A DNA stretch of 37,880 bases from Candidatus Obscuribacterales bacterium. GTDB lineage: Bacteria > Cyanobacteriota > Vampirovibrionia > Obscuribacterales > Obscuribacteraceae. The notes under the pieces were generated by a model. That model was not told where the DNA came from. It saw only the letters and a program-made list of their open reading frames with translations, and did no database searches. This document shows, in pieces, positions 16,868 through 24,785 of the stretch (the first letter of the stretch is position 1; each line of letters starts with the position of its first letter). The stretch is from positions 1 through 37,880 of the forward strand of contig JAIETF010000079.1 in the NCBI GenBank assembly GCA_019745415.1, in the 5' to 3' direction. The position numbers and the translations under genes are program-made.

Positions 16868-18328
16868 TCATCTACCCGATCTCTTTGCATCATAATAATT
16901 TCGAATAAAAGCCTCAGCCTGGGCGCGATCTGACACTTCCTTAATTTCTTGGGCTTCTTCCAAAGCGTGCAAGATTTCTCCTACAATCACTCCTGGACCA
17001 ATGCCAAGCTCCCTCATGACATCCTCGCCTGTGAGAAGTTTCGGCATGCTCTGTATTTGCTCTTTATACGTTAGATATCCGGTCACAAGACTGTCAAAAG
17101 ATTTCTCGAGTTTTTCTCTTTTTTCTCCCGAAAGACCAGGTCCCATAGTCGCGCCGAAATCGGCATATGTAATGAGCATAAGTTCTGGGAAGTCTTCGCC
17201 CACATTTCTATAGAAGCGATTGAGGGCCTTTTGAGTTGGTTCTCCAGTATGAAAGAGCTGACCAGGGCGGAGATGCCAAAGAACCAGCTTTTCTACAAGA
17301 CGACCAAGATGCCTAGCCCAGCGCATTCGCTCAGCTAGAGGACGAATCATTTCAGCCCCAACCTTGTCATGACTAATGAAGCTATGGCGTCCATCTTCTT
17401 GGATCTGCCAAGTAGCCGGTTTGCCTATGTCATGAAGCAGAGCCGATACCTTGCTTGCTGCAAGGCGAGAAATTCCTGGAATAAGCTCTCGCCTGCAGCT
17501 CAGCTGTATAAACTCCGGTAGATTCGGAAGCTTAGCCTCAAGTTGTGGAATGGTCTCGACGCTATGATCAAAGAGAGCAAGGTGATGGTAGCTGTTACTC
17601 GTCACTCTACGACAGTCTCTCAACTCTTCGAAAATAGCCTCAAGCAAGCCTGCGCTGCCCATTTCATGGATATATGCTGAACAATCATGATTGAGTAGAG
17701 AAAAAAGCTCATAATTTATTCGCTCCGGAGCAACCTTTGAAAGTTTCTCCGAGTGTGTCCTTACTATCGCAAGCGTTGCTGAATGAATCTGTGCAGCCCG
17801 AGCACAGGCGAATCTGTATACCCGCAGAAGGCGCAATGGATCATCAATAAGAGACGCTTCGCTTATTGCTCTTACAAGATTTGCCTCCAAGTCCTTAATA
17901 CCGCCCACGTTGTCGACGACTTCGTCAGATTTTTCACCGTCCATCATCAGGGCATTAATAGTCAGATCCCGGCGCAGGATATCTTGCTCAATTCCGTCTG
18001 TGTAACCGGCAAAGTCTAATACAATGCCGTCTTGAAGCACCACCCGGGCAATATCAAACTTCTCGTCGAGAAGAACAAAATGCCCGGCGAATTCATCGGA
18101 AATTTCTCTGGCAAATTCAACAGCACCGCCGTCGATTGCAAAATCGAAATCCAGATTAGCCCGGCGTCCTCTGTTCGTAGGCAAGTCGATGGCATCTCTA
18201 ATTGATCCACCAACCAAATAGGCTTTACGACCTTTATCTTTTGCCCTTCTAAAAACTGCAGAAACTTGTGGACGAGAGAGGGGACACATCCCGTCCAAGA
18301 AACGTACCGTTTTGTGATTCAGCGCCAT
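16868..18328 (-). CDS. cca: CCA-adding tRNA nucleotidyltransferase / poly(A) polymerase family with HD domain
   Basis: This 486-aa class II nucleotidyltransferase adds the CCA (or the A residues) to tRNA 3' ends. Seen are GG at 40-41 with IRD, the metal-binding pair D60-x-D62 (LDFDFAI), RRDLTINA at 119-126, and the ATP-binding region LLRVYRFA at about 167-174. A C-terminal HD domain follows (H255, H299-D300 in LLHDIGKP, H320 in ISHDK), typical of bacterial CCA enzymes with a phosphohydrolase module. The motifs do not separate CCA-adding from A-adding members. No second family member is in the window. It starts 18 bp after the membrane protein gene on the same strand and is probably co-transcribed with it. 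Confidence 0.88.
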   Translation of the reverse strand: MALNHKTVRFLDGMCPLSRPQVSAVFRRAKDKGRKAYLVGGSIRDAIDLPTNRGRRANLDFDFAIDGGAVEFAREISDEFAGHFVLLDEKFDIARVVLQDGIVLDFAGYTDGIEQDILRRDLTINALMMDGEKSDEVVDNVGGIKDLEANLVRAISEASLIDDPLRLLRVYRFACARAAQIHSATLAIVRTHSEKLSKVAPERINYELFSLLNHDCSAYIHEMGSAGLLEAIFEELRDCRRVTSNSYHHLALFDHSVETIPQLEAKLPNLPEFIQLSCRRELIPGISRLAASKVSALLHDIGKPATWQIQEDGRHSFISHDKVGAEMIRPLAERMRWARHLGRLVEKLVLWHLRPGQLFHTGEPTQKALNRFYRNVGEDFPELMLITYADFGATMGPGLSGEKREKLEKSFDSLVTGYLTYKEQIQSMPKLLTGEDVMRELGIGPGVIVGEILHALEEAQEIKEVSDRAQAEAFIRNYYDAKRSGR

Positions 18329-18346
18329 TCAAAAATCATCTAGTTT

Positions 18347-19525
18347 TCACTGCATGAAACCGACTTCGGTCTCAGGTTCGAAAGAACCTTCCTCTCGTGG
18401 CTTCTGAAAATGTCCCAGCAAATAGACTAACCCGCCCACTAGTGAAGATAAAGTGGTCAATCCTAGCCACATAATTGCATAGGTAAGGGCATGAGCATTA
18501 TCAACCCCAGCCATGGTCAAAAAGTAAGTGTAAGCCCATTCTCTTATGCCAATGCCATTGAAGCTGGGAGTGATGAAGCCTAAAACAGCTACAGAAGGAT
18601 AGAAAACAAAGTAATACCAGAGCGGAATCTGATTCAAGCCCAGAGCCATTCCTATAGCGACATGACAAACAACAATTACGACTTGCATAATCACAGACAG
18701 AAGAACAGTTGTAGCCATCAGACCTTTATTGTTCCAGTATGCCTGAGCGCAGGAATTATTGAATTGTCTGCTTATCCAGTTTTCCTTTCCGAGAAACTTA
18801 TTCGTCAGAATAGGCATAAACGGTACAACGGCAAAAATAGCCAAAGTGCCTGCGAAAATAGGCAGCTTGAGCTGCATGGGCAAGCCTCCGCCACCCGGTC
18901 CAAAGATGATGCCCACTGAGGCAAAGGCAAAGAGAACGGCTATTCCAACGGTCCGATCAGCAAGAACAGAATAAAAGGCATTTACATACTTGCCAGTCCC
19001 CTTGGACAGGTAATAGCAACGGCTGAAGTCTCCGCCAACCGTTGAGGGGAGGAATAAATTGAAAAACAAGCCAACAAAGCAATACTGAACTAGCTGTATC
19101 AGACTTTTGTTTAAACCGACAGCGGAAGCCAAAAGTTGCCAGCGATGAGCATTCAAAAATGTAGAAGCGAGAAATAAAAGCACCGCCCCGGCAAGATAAC
19201 CTCTATTAGCAGTCATGGCAACATCGAGAGCTTTTCTCAGGTCTACCTTGCCAAAAACAAAGAGGCTGGCGAACAAGACAATAGAAATACAGATTTTGAC
19301 CTTGAGCTTAGTGCCCTTTGAAATCTTTATAGATGCCAGCTTGGCAGATAACGATGAACCAGACACTTTGCTTTCCGCTTCCGGATGAGACCCAGACCGC
19401 TTGACTACCGACTGTTGCGCTAACATTTCTGAGCTAGGAGCTAACTCCGAAAACGCCTCTACACATGAACTGTCCAGCTGAGCGGGGTCCAGAATGCTGG
19501 TACCCTGGCTGCGACTCGGCGACAT
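18347..19525 (-). CDS. LPG-synthase-TM / AglD-YbhN family polytopic membrane protein
   Basis: About 392 residues from the ATG at 19525, which has a strong GAGGGGGAG SD just upstream; a TTG at 19540 is less likely. A polar 85-residue head rich in Ser/Glu precedes eight or so membrane helices. Family signatures are FNLFLPSTVGGDFSR, YSVLADRTVGI and the late FITPSFNGIGIREWAY, all typical of the UPF0104/lysylphosphatidylglycerol-synthase membrane region (PF03706). Relatives flip or modify lipids or glycolipids in the cytoplasmic membrane. There is no C-terminal aminoacyl-transfer domain, so this is the stand-alone flippase-like form. The hydrophilic N-terminal extension is unusual in length. Substrate is unknown. 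Confidence 0.88.
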   Translation of the reverse strand: MSPSRSQGTSILDPAQLDSSCVEAFSELAPSSEMLAQQSVVKRSGSHPEAESKVSGSSLSAKLASIKISKGTKLKVKICISIVLFASLFVFGKVDLRKALDVAMTANRGYLAGAVLLFLASTFLNAHRWQLLASAVGLNKSLIQLVQYCFVGLFFNLFLPSTVGGDFSRCYYLSKGTGKYVNAFYSVLADRTVGIAVLFAFASVGIIFGPGGGGLPMQLKLPIFAGTLAIFAVVPFMPILTNKFLGKENWISRQFNNSCAQAYWNNKGLMATTVLLSVIMQVVIVVCHVAIGMALGLNQIPLWYYFVFYPSVAVLGFITPSFNGIGIREWAYTYFLTMAGVDNAHALTYAIMWLGLTTLSSLVGGLVYLLGHFQKPREEGSFEPETEVGFMQ

Positions 19526-20050
19526 CAAGCTCCCCCTCAAACTATTACTAACCGAACTCCGTTAGAGACCTTTTGAATATCGGGGAGATATGCAAATTAA
19601 GACTGACGGGACCGAGAACTGCAATGGTAGCCAATCTTAGAATCTCGAACTGGCTTATCATACGGCAAATGCCAAGATATTTAAAACCTCGTTCTTTTAA
19701 GCTGCCTAAGGTTTCCATGGTCAGAAATTATCTTCGAGCCTGCCTGAATGCTAAACACTCCAGCCAGCCGAACTTGAAAGGCATTTTCACAATTCATTAA
19801 AATTTGTCAATCTGTTAATCAAGAGAAAGCAAGCCAACGCAACAAAACTCGCAAATTTGCAAATTTGACCTAAAAAGTAGGGCAATTTGAGGCATAGAGT
19901 GCTCATAGTGATCTAATATTGAAATTGAGCTAAATGTGCCCGCCCGGCAGTAGTGCTAGACGAGGCCATATGGGTTAGTCGACCCAAAAATAGAAATCAA
20001 CCAAATCCATAGCCTATTGAGGCTTTCAGGGTTAAAAAGGGGTACTTAAG
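19526..20050. other. 525-bp divergent intergenic region
   Basis: The longest non-coding stretch of the window, between divergently transcribed genes. It must hold promoters for both. A TAATAT (19914-19919) is a possible -10 on the plus strand and a TTGACA (19805-19810, minus) a possible -35 on the other, but neither has a good partner. A tandem palindrome at 19852-19867 is described separately. The short frame at 19573-19800 is not convincing as a gene. I see no tRNA or clear structured RNA. Confidence 0.6.
19852..19867. promoter_or_regulatory. Tandem 8-bp palindrome, candidate operator
   Basis: CAAATTTG occurs twice directly in tandem. Each copy is a perfect palindrome and so is the whole 16 bp. 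It lies about 185 bp before the S41 protease start and 330 bp before the membrane protein gene. Such symmetry suits a dimeric helix-turn-helix regulator, but A/T-rich symmetry can arise by chance. Confidence 0.35.
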
Positions 20051-21490
20051 TTGCTAGAGAGAAAAGTCGTTGCAAGAGTAGGCATACCACTGCTGTTCTG
20101 CTTGCTCTTTTTCGGACTACAAAGCCTGCTCATCGCAAAAGATAAGGCGCCTGCGCCCGACCAAATAATCATCGCCGACGGCGGAGCGTCTCAACCGCTA
20201 CCTTTTCTAGCCCAAGTGCCGAGAGCCGGCACCGACCCCCAAGGTCTCTACAACCAGGCGTGGAAATTACTGAAAGAGCAATATTATGACCAGAAATTCA
20301 ACGGTCAGAATTGGTCTCGCTGGCAGCATCATTATGATACTAAGTTGAAAACCATGGACGATGCCCATAAGGCTATTGAAACCATGCTTGCCAGCTTGGC
20401 TGACCCATATACTAGGTTCTTGGACAAAGAAGCATTCGACGAAGAGAAGCATCAAATAGAAGCTCACCTATACGGCGTCGGCATGCAACTGGGCATGAGA
20501 GAGCACAAGGTAGTGGTAATCGCGCCTATACTTGATACACCAGCTTCTAGAGCTGGCATGATGGCAGGCGATGAAATTATCGAAGTAGATGGCAAATCGA
20601 TTAAGGCTCAATCCCTTGACCAAGTCGTAAAGCAAATCAGAGGGCCTATCGATACAGAAGTCGAAATAACCTATCTCAGAAAAGGCGAGAAAAAGAAAGT
20701 CAAGCTCAAGAGAGCTGAGATTCCAATCAAGGCAGTCACTACTGCCGAATTCCTACCCGGAAACATCGGCTATATAAGGTTAGAAAGCTTCATTTCCAAC
20801 AAAGCAACCGAAGAAGTGAAGAAAGCTCTAAATCAACTTAAGACCGCCGACGGTATCATCCTTGATCTCAGGCACAATCCGGGTGGACTCTTGAATAACG
20901 CGATTGAAATGGCAGGTCTTTTCCTTCCAGAGAAAAGCATAATCGTTAGCACAATTGATGCAGATGGTTATAAGAACGTTCAACCGGTTAGCGGTCAACC
21001 AATTTGTTCAGTACCAATGGTGGTGCTAATCAATAAAGGTTCTGCTTCCGCCAGTGAGATTCTCTCTGGCGCATTGAGAGACAACGGCAGAGCCAAGCTG
21101 GTTGGTGAAACTTCTTTTGGTAAAGGTCTTGTCCAAGCTATCAACCGCCTGAATGATCAAAGTGGAATCAACGTCACCATTGCCAGATATCTCACTCCAA
21201 ACGATACCGACATTCATAAGTCTGGTATCAAGCCTGATTTCATTGTTCCGGTCAATGATGATATTTCTACCGACCCGAAAGAAATCAAGGAGTACAAAGG
21301 TCCGTGGTGGATTGACGCCACAATGAAAGACCTGACCAAGAAGCGCAGTCCCAATGACGGCAATGATGTTCAGCTGATGAAAGCAGAACAAGTGCTTAAG
21401 GAGGAGATTGCTAAAGTACAAACCGGTTCTGGACAGAACGCTCAGAAAGCCTCGTCTCTACCCCAGAGCGCCGGCGTCGGTAAGAATTAG
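20051..21490 (+). CDS. Exported S41 C-terminal processing peptidase (CtpA/Prc family) with PDZ domain
   Basis: The 479-aa protein has a signal peptide (MLERKVVARVG, hydrophobic to about 29), an N-terminal helical region, a PDZ domain at about 135-225 (GVGMQLG, ASRAGMMAGDEIIEVDG) and the S41 core. The catalytic dyad is S333 in GSASASEI and K358 in SFGKGLVQ, the 25-residue spacing of Prc-type enzymes; LDLRHNPGG precedes it. Such proteases trim or degrade envelope proteins from their C-terminus. The start is TTG with AAGGGG 8 nt upstream, which supports it. The tail after 440 is polar and low-complexity. It stands alone on the plus strand, with a hairpin just after the gene. In phototrophs CtpA matures photosystem II D1; nothing here implies that role. 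Confidence 0.93.
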   Translation: MLERKVVARVGIPLLFCLLFFGLQSLLIAKDKAPAPDQIIIADGGASQPLPFLAQVPRAGTDPQGLYNQAWKLLKEQYYDQKFNGQNWSRWQHHYDTKLKTMDDAHKAIETMLASLADPYTRFLDKEAFDEEKHQIEAHLYGVGMQLGMREHKVVVIAPILDTPASRAGMMAGDEIIEVDGKSIKAQSLDQVVKQIRGPIDTEVEITYLRKGEKKKVKLKRAEIPIKAVTTAEFLPGNIGYIRLESFISNKATEEVKKALNQLKTADGIILDLRHNPGGLLNNAIEMAGLFLPEKSIIVSTIDADGYKNVQPVSGQPICSVPMVVLINKGSASASEILSGALRDNGRAKLVGETSFGKGLVQAINRLNDQSGINVTIARYLTPNDTDIHKSGIKPDFIVPVNDDISTDPKEIKEYKGPWWIDATMKDLTKKRSPNDGNDVQLMKAEQVLKEEIAKVQTGSGQNAQKASSLPQSAGVGKN

Positions 21491-21519
21491 TCAGCTATCA
21501 GCTAACTACAAATAACAAA

Positions 21520-21555
21520 AGAGAGAGGAGCGAACAGTGTATCGCTCCTCTCTCT
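21520..21555 (-). terminator. Hairpin terminator between convergent genes
   Basis: A perfect 14-bp stem (21520-21533 with 21542-21555) with an 8-nt loop. Read on the minus strand the stem is followed by TTTGTTATTTG, so it is a good intrinsic terminator for the corrinoid adenosyltransferase gene ending at 21576. From the plus strand there is no T-tract, though the stem may still help end the S41 protease transcript. Confidence 0.8.
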
Positions 21556-21575
21556 CAGTATTAATAGTGAATTAA

Positions 21576-22169
21576 TCAGCAATCTATTCCTTCAATTGCC
21601 CTACCGTGGTGCCGAATCTGCGTGGTGGTAGATATAGTGCTAGCTTCATTCATCAGCCAGTCAGGAGCGCGGCGGCCAGTCAAGACAAGCACAGTAGGAT
21701 CTTGTCTCAGATTGAGAATCTGTTTGACATACTCAAAATCGACTAATCCAACCCTAGCTACATCAAGAAGTTCGTCGCCAATCACGATATCATCCTTGCG
21801 CATTAAGCCTTCGACCAAATAGGTCAGTCCTTGCTTAGCGGCATCTTTATCTTCAGGCAGTATACCGTTCGGAGAACTATAGAGCCTAAAGCTTCCCTTC
21901 GGTCCCGTTCCAACTCTATTTACGCCGGTATAGTTCATTACCAACTTACCGAAACCTTCAGCCTGATTGTCTGAAAGCAGTCTCAACCCTTTTCCCTCAG
22001 AGGAGTTCTCCTCCAATTTGTCAAAGAAGACGAGGGTAACATTCAATCCTTTACTTAAAGCTCTAAGAGTGAGACCGAAAGTAGCGGTAGTTTTTCCGCA
22101 ACCAGTGCCTAGATAAAGCCTCAATCGCTCAGTACCGGCTTTCTCAAAAACTGGATCCAAAGTTGTCAT
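21576..22169 (-). CDS. Corrinoid (cob(I)alamin) adenosyltransferase, CobA/CobO/BtuR type
   Basis: CobA-type enzymes transfer the adenosyl group of ATP to cob(I)alamin or corrinoid precursors. The 197-aa protein has the family P-loop GTGCGKTT at 21-28, followed by the usual FGLTLRA helix. DDIVIGDELLDV stands where the family has DxVILDEI, LVLTGRRAPDWL matches the conserved strand, and the end has a RHHGRAIEGI motif like the family KHP..GI.A..GIE. The length is normal. The ATG lies 26 bp after the thioesterase gene on the same strand, suggesting co-transcription. No other cobalamin gene is in the window, so salvage of an imported corrinoid is as likely as full synthesis. Confidence 0.85.
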   Translation of the reverse strand: MTTLDPVFEKAGTERLRLYLGTGCGKTTATFGLTLRALSKGLNVTLVFFDKLEENSSEGKGLRLLSDNQAEGFGKLVMNYTGVNRVGTGPKGSFRLYSSPNGILPEDKDAAKQGLTYLVEGLMRKDDIVIGDELLDVARVGLVDFEYVKQILNLRQDPTVLVLTGRRAPDWLMNEASTISTTTQIRHHGRAIEGIDC

Positions 22170-22195
22170 GACAAATTCCTTCGCAAGTTTATCTC

Positions 22196-22600
22196 TCAGT
22201 AAGTGACAATTGAAGTTGGTTGACCCTGTTCATCAATACAGACGAAAGTGAGCTCTGCAGAGGTGACATGAACCGCCTCATGACCTCTGGTTGATTCGAC
22301 ATCTACTTTAACGGTAATAGAAGTTCTTCCAACACGAAGAGTTTTGGTATAAAAACTGACCACCTCTCCTATATATACAGGAGCGAGGAAATTCACCTCC
22401 TTGATACCGGCGGTTACAATGCGCTGCCTCGTATGCTTAGTAACTTCGACAGCTCCGGCAAGGTCAATATAACTAAGAATAATGCCACCAAAAACCGTAC
22501 CTTGATTATTTGTATCCTTGGGCTGCAACACAACCCTTATGGCGGGGTCTCGACCACTGGTGGATAACTGTCTGGGCTCAGGCTCTCTCTCTTCCGGCAT
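22196..22600 (-). CDS. Acyl-CoA thioesterase, hot-dog fold (YciA/BFIT-like)
   Basis: This 134-aa single hot-dog domain hydrolyses acyl-CoA thioesters. The family signature DTNNQGTVFGGIIL followed by YIDLAGAV matches the DTNANGDIFGGxLMxxIDxAG pattern of YciA-type enzymes, including the catalytic Asp in IDLAG. V-x-F-x-A-P-V-x-x-G-E-V appears in NFLAPVYIGEVV. It is probably a cytosolic oligomer. The ATG is clear. It is first in a two-gene run with the corrinoid adenosyltransferase; no functional link between the two is evident. Its promoter must lie in the 240-bp divergent region upstream. Confidence 0.9.
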   Translation of the reverse strand: MPEEREPEPRQLSTSGRDPAIRVVLQPKDTNNQGTVFGGIILSYIDLAGAVEVTKHTRQRIVTAGIKEVNFLAPVYIGEVVSFYTKTLRVGRTSITVKVDVESTRGHEAVHVTSAELTFVCIDEQGQPTSIVTY

Positions 22601-22732
22601 CTAATTGCAAATTCCCGTGTTTCCAGTACTTCCCCGTACATTTAGATTAGCAAATATAACACCTGCAGCCGGCTAAAGCTCTTAAGAGTGGTCTGCTTGG
22701 CTGTTAAGGAAAAGCGTATATAAAAATAATGA

Positions 22733-22762
22733 CTGTCAAAAGATTAAACTTGCGGATATAAT
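22733..22762 (+). promoter_or_regulatory. Candidate sigma-70-type promoter for the barrel-like protein gene
   Basis: A perfect TATAAT at 22757-22762 is preceded at 18 bp by CTGTCA (22733-22738), a 4/6 match to the -35 hexamer. It is 78 bp upstream of the start at 22841, with nothing between except a plausible leader. A 10-bp palindrome, CTCTTAAGAG at 22679-22688, lies just upstream and may be incidental. Confidence 0.5.
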
Positions 22763-22840
22763 CACTTTGCATTCTATGCTCAGGCAACCTTCTGACAACT
22801 TTCTTACTAGTGTTTTTGGATCAGGCTCATTTCTACAAGT

Positions 22841-24139
22841 ATGCCGCCAGCTGATATCGAATATTCTTTGGGAAAACTGCATAGATCAGCAAACGGTCTT
22901 CTATACAGTGCTCTTTTCGCTTTCAGCTTGACATTCAGCAATGCGGTAAAAGCTGAAACGGTACCGCCTGTAGTTCCACAAGAAGTAAACACCGCTGATT
23001 TCGACACCATCAAATTAAGGCCGGTCATTGCGCCTGTTATTGAGCAAGCAACAAGAGAAAAGCCTAGTAAAGAAGCAGTAGAAGAAAACAGAGAAGAAAG
23101 CAAAGCGGTCAGCGATAACGACGGCACGACAGTTGTCGGCGGCAATCAAGCATCAAGCCTAAATGCAGTTCAGCCTGAAGTAGCACCAGCAAGCGATGCA
23201 CTGGCCGATTCTCTGGCACTAGATAAACCACGCGCCATAGCTGATGCTTCAGCGGTCTCAAGAGGCAATGACTTCGTTCCAATAGATCTAACTCCGGTTC
23301 GCCTGCCAGAGAGAGTTTCAACCTTCAATAATTTTGAGAACTTTAAGGCTCATGCTCTTTACAGACTGCCGGGACGAGTGTTTTTCAATGCCTCAGTAGA
23401 GAACAGCCTGCGCTTCGAACTGAATACTTTCCAGACAGATGGTCCCTATCTGTCAGACATGATTTATAGGGTTCTTCCAAATGTGAACCTTGGCTATGCC
23501 TTGAGTAAGAGAACTAGGGTTTCCGCCAACTATTTCTTCTTCAGAGATCAATACGACAAACGCGATTCTAGTCTTTCTAGAAATATTCATTCTGTTGGAG
23601 GACAACTTCAACACGATGTACCCATTAATCAAAAGACCCAGCTTACCTTCACGCTCTTCCCTCGCGCTCTTTTTATCAATACGGTGAATGCTCCGTCAGT
23701 AGCCTTCTACGACATCATTCCGTCAGCCACAATTAGCCGACGTGTCGGTATGAGTGGTGTCATATATGGTAGCGTGCTCGGACAGATACGTTTCAGAGAT
23801 CCCTTCTCGAACTTCCAAGAAGGCGACCAGTTCTACTCAGCAGGCGGAGTATGGAGAAAAGGTCCTTGGTCTTATCTCTTTGATACAACTTTAGTCACTA
23901 ACTTTGGTAATCGAAGATTGAGAGGCGGTCCTAACAACCAGGTGATCATTATCACCGGAGAAATAGGAAGAAGGCTAAATCCAAGACTTCCAGTCACGGC
24001 TTTCGTCAGAGCCGAGCCAATCTTTAATATGGGCGCCAATGGCGCGCCTGGTTTTTCAGGATTCAACTTCCGAGTATTTGGCGGATTGAGAGCCGAAGTG
24101 GCTAAACCGGCAATCTTCCCAATCAAACTCAAGGGCTAA
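22841..24139 (+). CDS. Exported protein, possible outer-membrane beta-barrel
   Basis: A 432-residue protein. After a 19-residue head comes a hydrophobic stretch ending in NAVKA (about 37), typical of a signal peptide. Residues 40-150 are acidic and low-complexity (Glu, Ala, Val, Ser). From about 165 to the end the chain alternates polar and aromatic/hydrophobic residues with short turns (RVSANYFFFRD, GGVWRKGPWSYLFDTTLVTNFG, FNFRVFGGLRAEV), as in transmembrane beta-strands. The last residues, FPIKLKG, lack the classical terminal Phe. No family is recognised. Alternatives are a soluble periplasmic beta-rich protein. It is alone on its strand and converges on the next gene with a 4-bp gap. Confidence 0.65.
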   Translation: MPPADIEYSLGKLHRSANGLLYSALFAFSLTFSNAVKAETVPPVVPQEVNTADFDTIKLRPVIAPVIEQATREKPSKEAVEENREESKAVSDNDGTTVVGGNQASSLNAVQPEVAPASDALADSLALDKPRAIADASAVSRGNDFVPIDLTPVRLPERVSTFNNFENFKAHALYRLPGRVFFNASVENSLRFELNTFQTDGPYLSDMIYRVLPNVNLGYALSKRTRVSANYFFFRDQYDKRDSSLSRNIHSVGGQLQHDVPINQKTQLTFTLFPRALFINTVNAPSVAFYDIIPSATISRRVGMSGVIYGSVLGQIRFRDPFSNFQEGDQFYSAGGVWRKGPWSYLFDTTLVTNFGNRRLRGGPNNQVIIITGEIGRRLNPRLPVTAFVRAEPIFNMGANGAPGFSGFNFRVFGGLRAEVAKPAIFPIKLKG

Positions 24140-24143
24140 GCGG

Positions 24144-24740
24144 CTAGTTCCCCGAGTTGTTGCGTCTGTAGGTGGCGATTATGCCACCAGGCTTGTGCGC
24201 TGGTGGTAAGTCCGTACGGTAGTTTGCCTGATAATTACCAGAGCTAAAATTAGTGCCTTCACTCATTCTGGTTGGGCTCGGGGTGTTTCCATAAGTTTGA
24301 ACGAAATAAGAATCAGGCTTATTGGCAAGATCTTTTTCGTGGGCCCGCTCTACCGACTGGTCACTGGCAATTCGACGCATCGTGGCATTTTGACTGCTTT
24401 GATAGTTAGCAAACTGAGGAACTTGACCGTTCCTATACCAGCGCCGCCGCCCTCGGTAACCTCGAGCCCCGGTTGGAAATCCTGACTCAGAATTCCAGTC
24501 CCCCCAAGTGGCTTCTGAATTAGTGCCACCATGCTGGGCTTCCGAATTCCAACCACCCCATTTGGCTTCGGAGTTCCAACCGCCCCATTTGGCTTCAGAA
24601 TTCGTCCCTCCCCATTGAGCTTCAGAACTCCAACCACCCCAGCCTGCTTCCGACTCGCTACTGGCTGGGAGGACGGCAAAAAAGAAGGGCAAAAGTGCGC
24701 CAATACTAAATGAGAGAATTTTGGAGAGATTTCTTTTCAT
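24144..24740 (-). CDS. Exported nonapeptide-repeat protein of unknown function
   Basis: I prefer the ATG at 24740, with AGGTG 7 nt upstream, over the one six bases earlier. A signal peptide (MKRNLSKILSF, hydrophobic to about 26) leads into six tandem 9-residue units of consensus SEA(K/Q)WGG(W/T)N. A basic, Arg/Tyr/Gly-rich patch follows (RGYRGRRRWYR), then about 95 polar residues rich in Asn, Ser, Tyr and Pro with no clear domain. The Trp/Gly repeats could bind glycans, peptidoglycan or surfaces, or form stacked beta turns, but nothing proves this. It is the last gene of the long minus-strand run, 45 bp after the CHAT gene. Family not recognised. Confidence 0.75.
   Translation of the reverse strand: MKRNLSKILSFSIGALLPFFFAVLPASSESEAGWGGWSSEAQWGGTNSEAKWGGWNSEAKWGGWNSEAQHGGTNSEATWGDWNSESGFPTGARGYRGRRRWYRNGQVPQFANYQSSQNATMRRIASDQSVERAHEKDLANKPDSYFVQTYGNTPSPTRMSEGTNFSSGNYQANYRTDLPPAHKPGGIIATYRRNNSGN
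24492..24653 (-). repeat. Six in-frame 27-bp coding repeats
   Basis: Exactly 6 x 27 bp, encoding residues 32-85 counted from the ATG at 24746. Units differ at a few positions: the eighth residue alternates Trp and Thr, the fourth is Gly, Gln, Lys or Thr, and one unit has His instead of Trp. Because the length is a multiple of three, copy-number change would keep the frame. Confidence 0.9.
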
Positions 24741-24785
24741 GAGCATACACCTCTCTACCCCCTACTTTATTCCCTGAAATTGCTT

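Noticed and set aside
19573..19800. 75-codon frame in the long intergenic region
   Set aside because: No SD, no signal peptide or domain, and composition like non-coding sequence.
19805..19810. TTGACA on the minus strand as promoter of the LPG-synthase-like gene
   Set aside because: No acceptable -10 at 16-18 bp, and about 280 bp from the gene.
24492..24653. Regular 27-bp repeats considered as a CRISPR array
   Set aside because: Repeats are contiguous without spacers, stay in frame and encode a nonapeptide.
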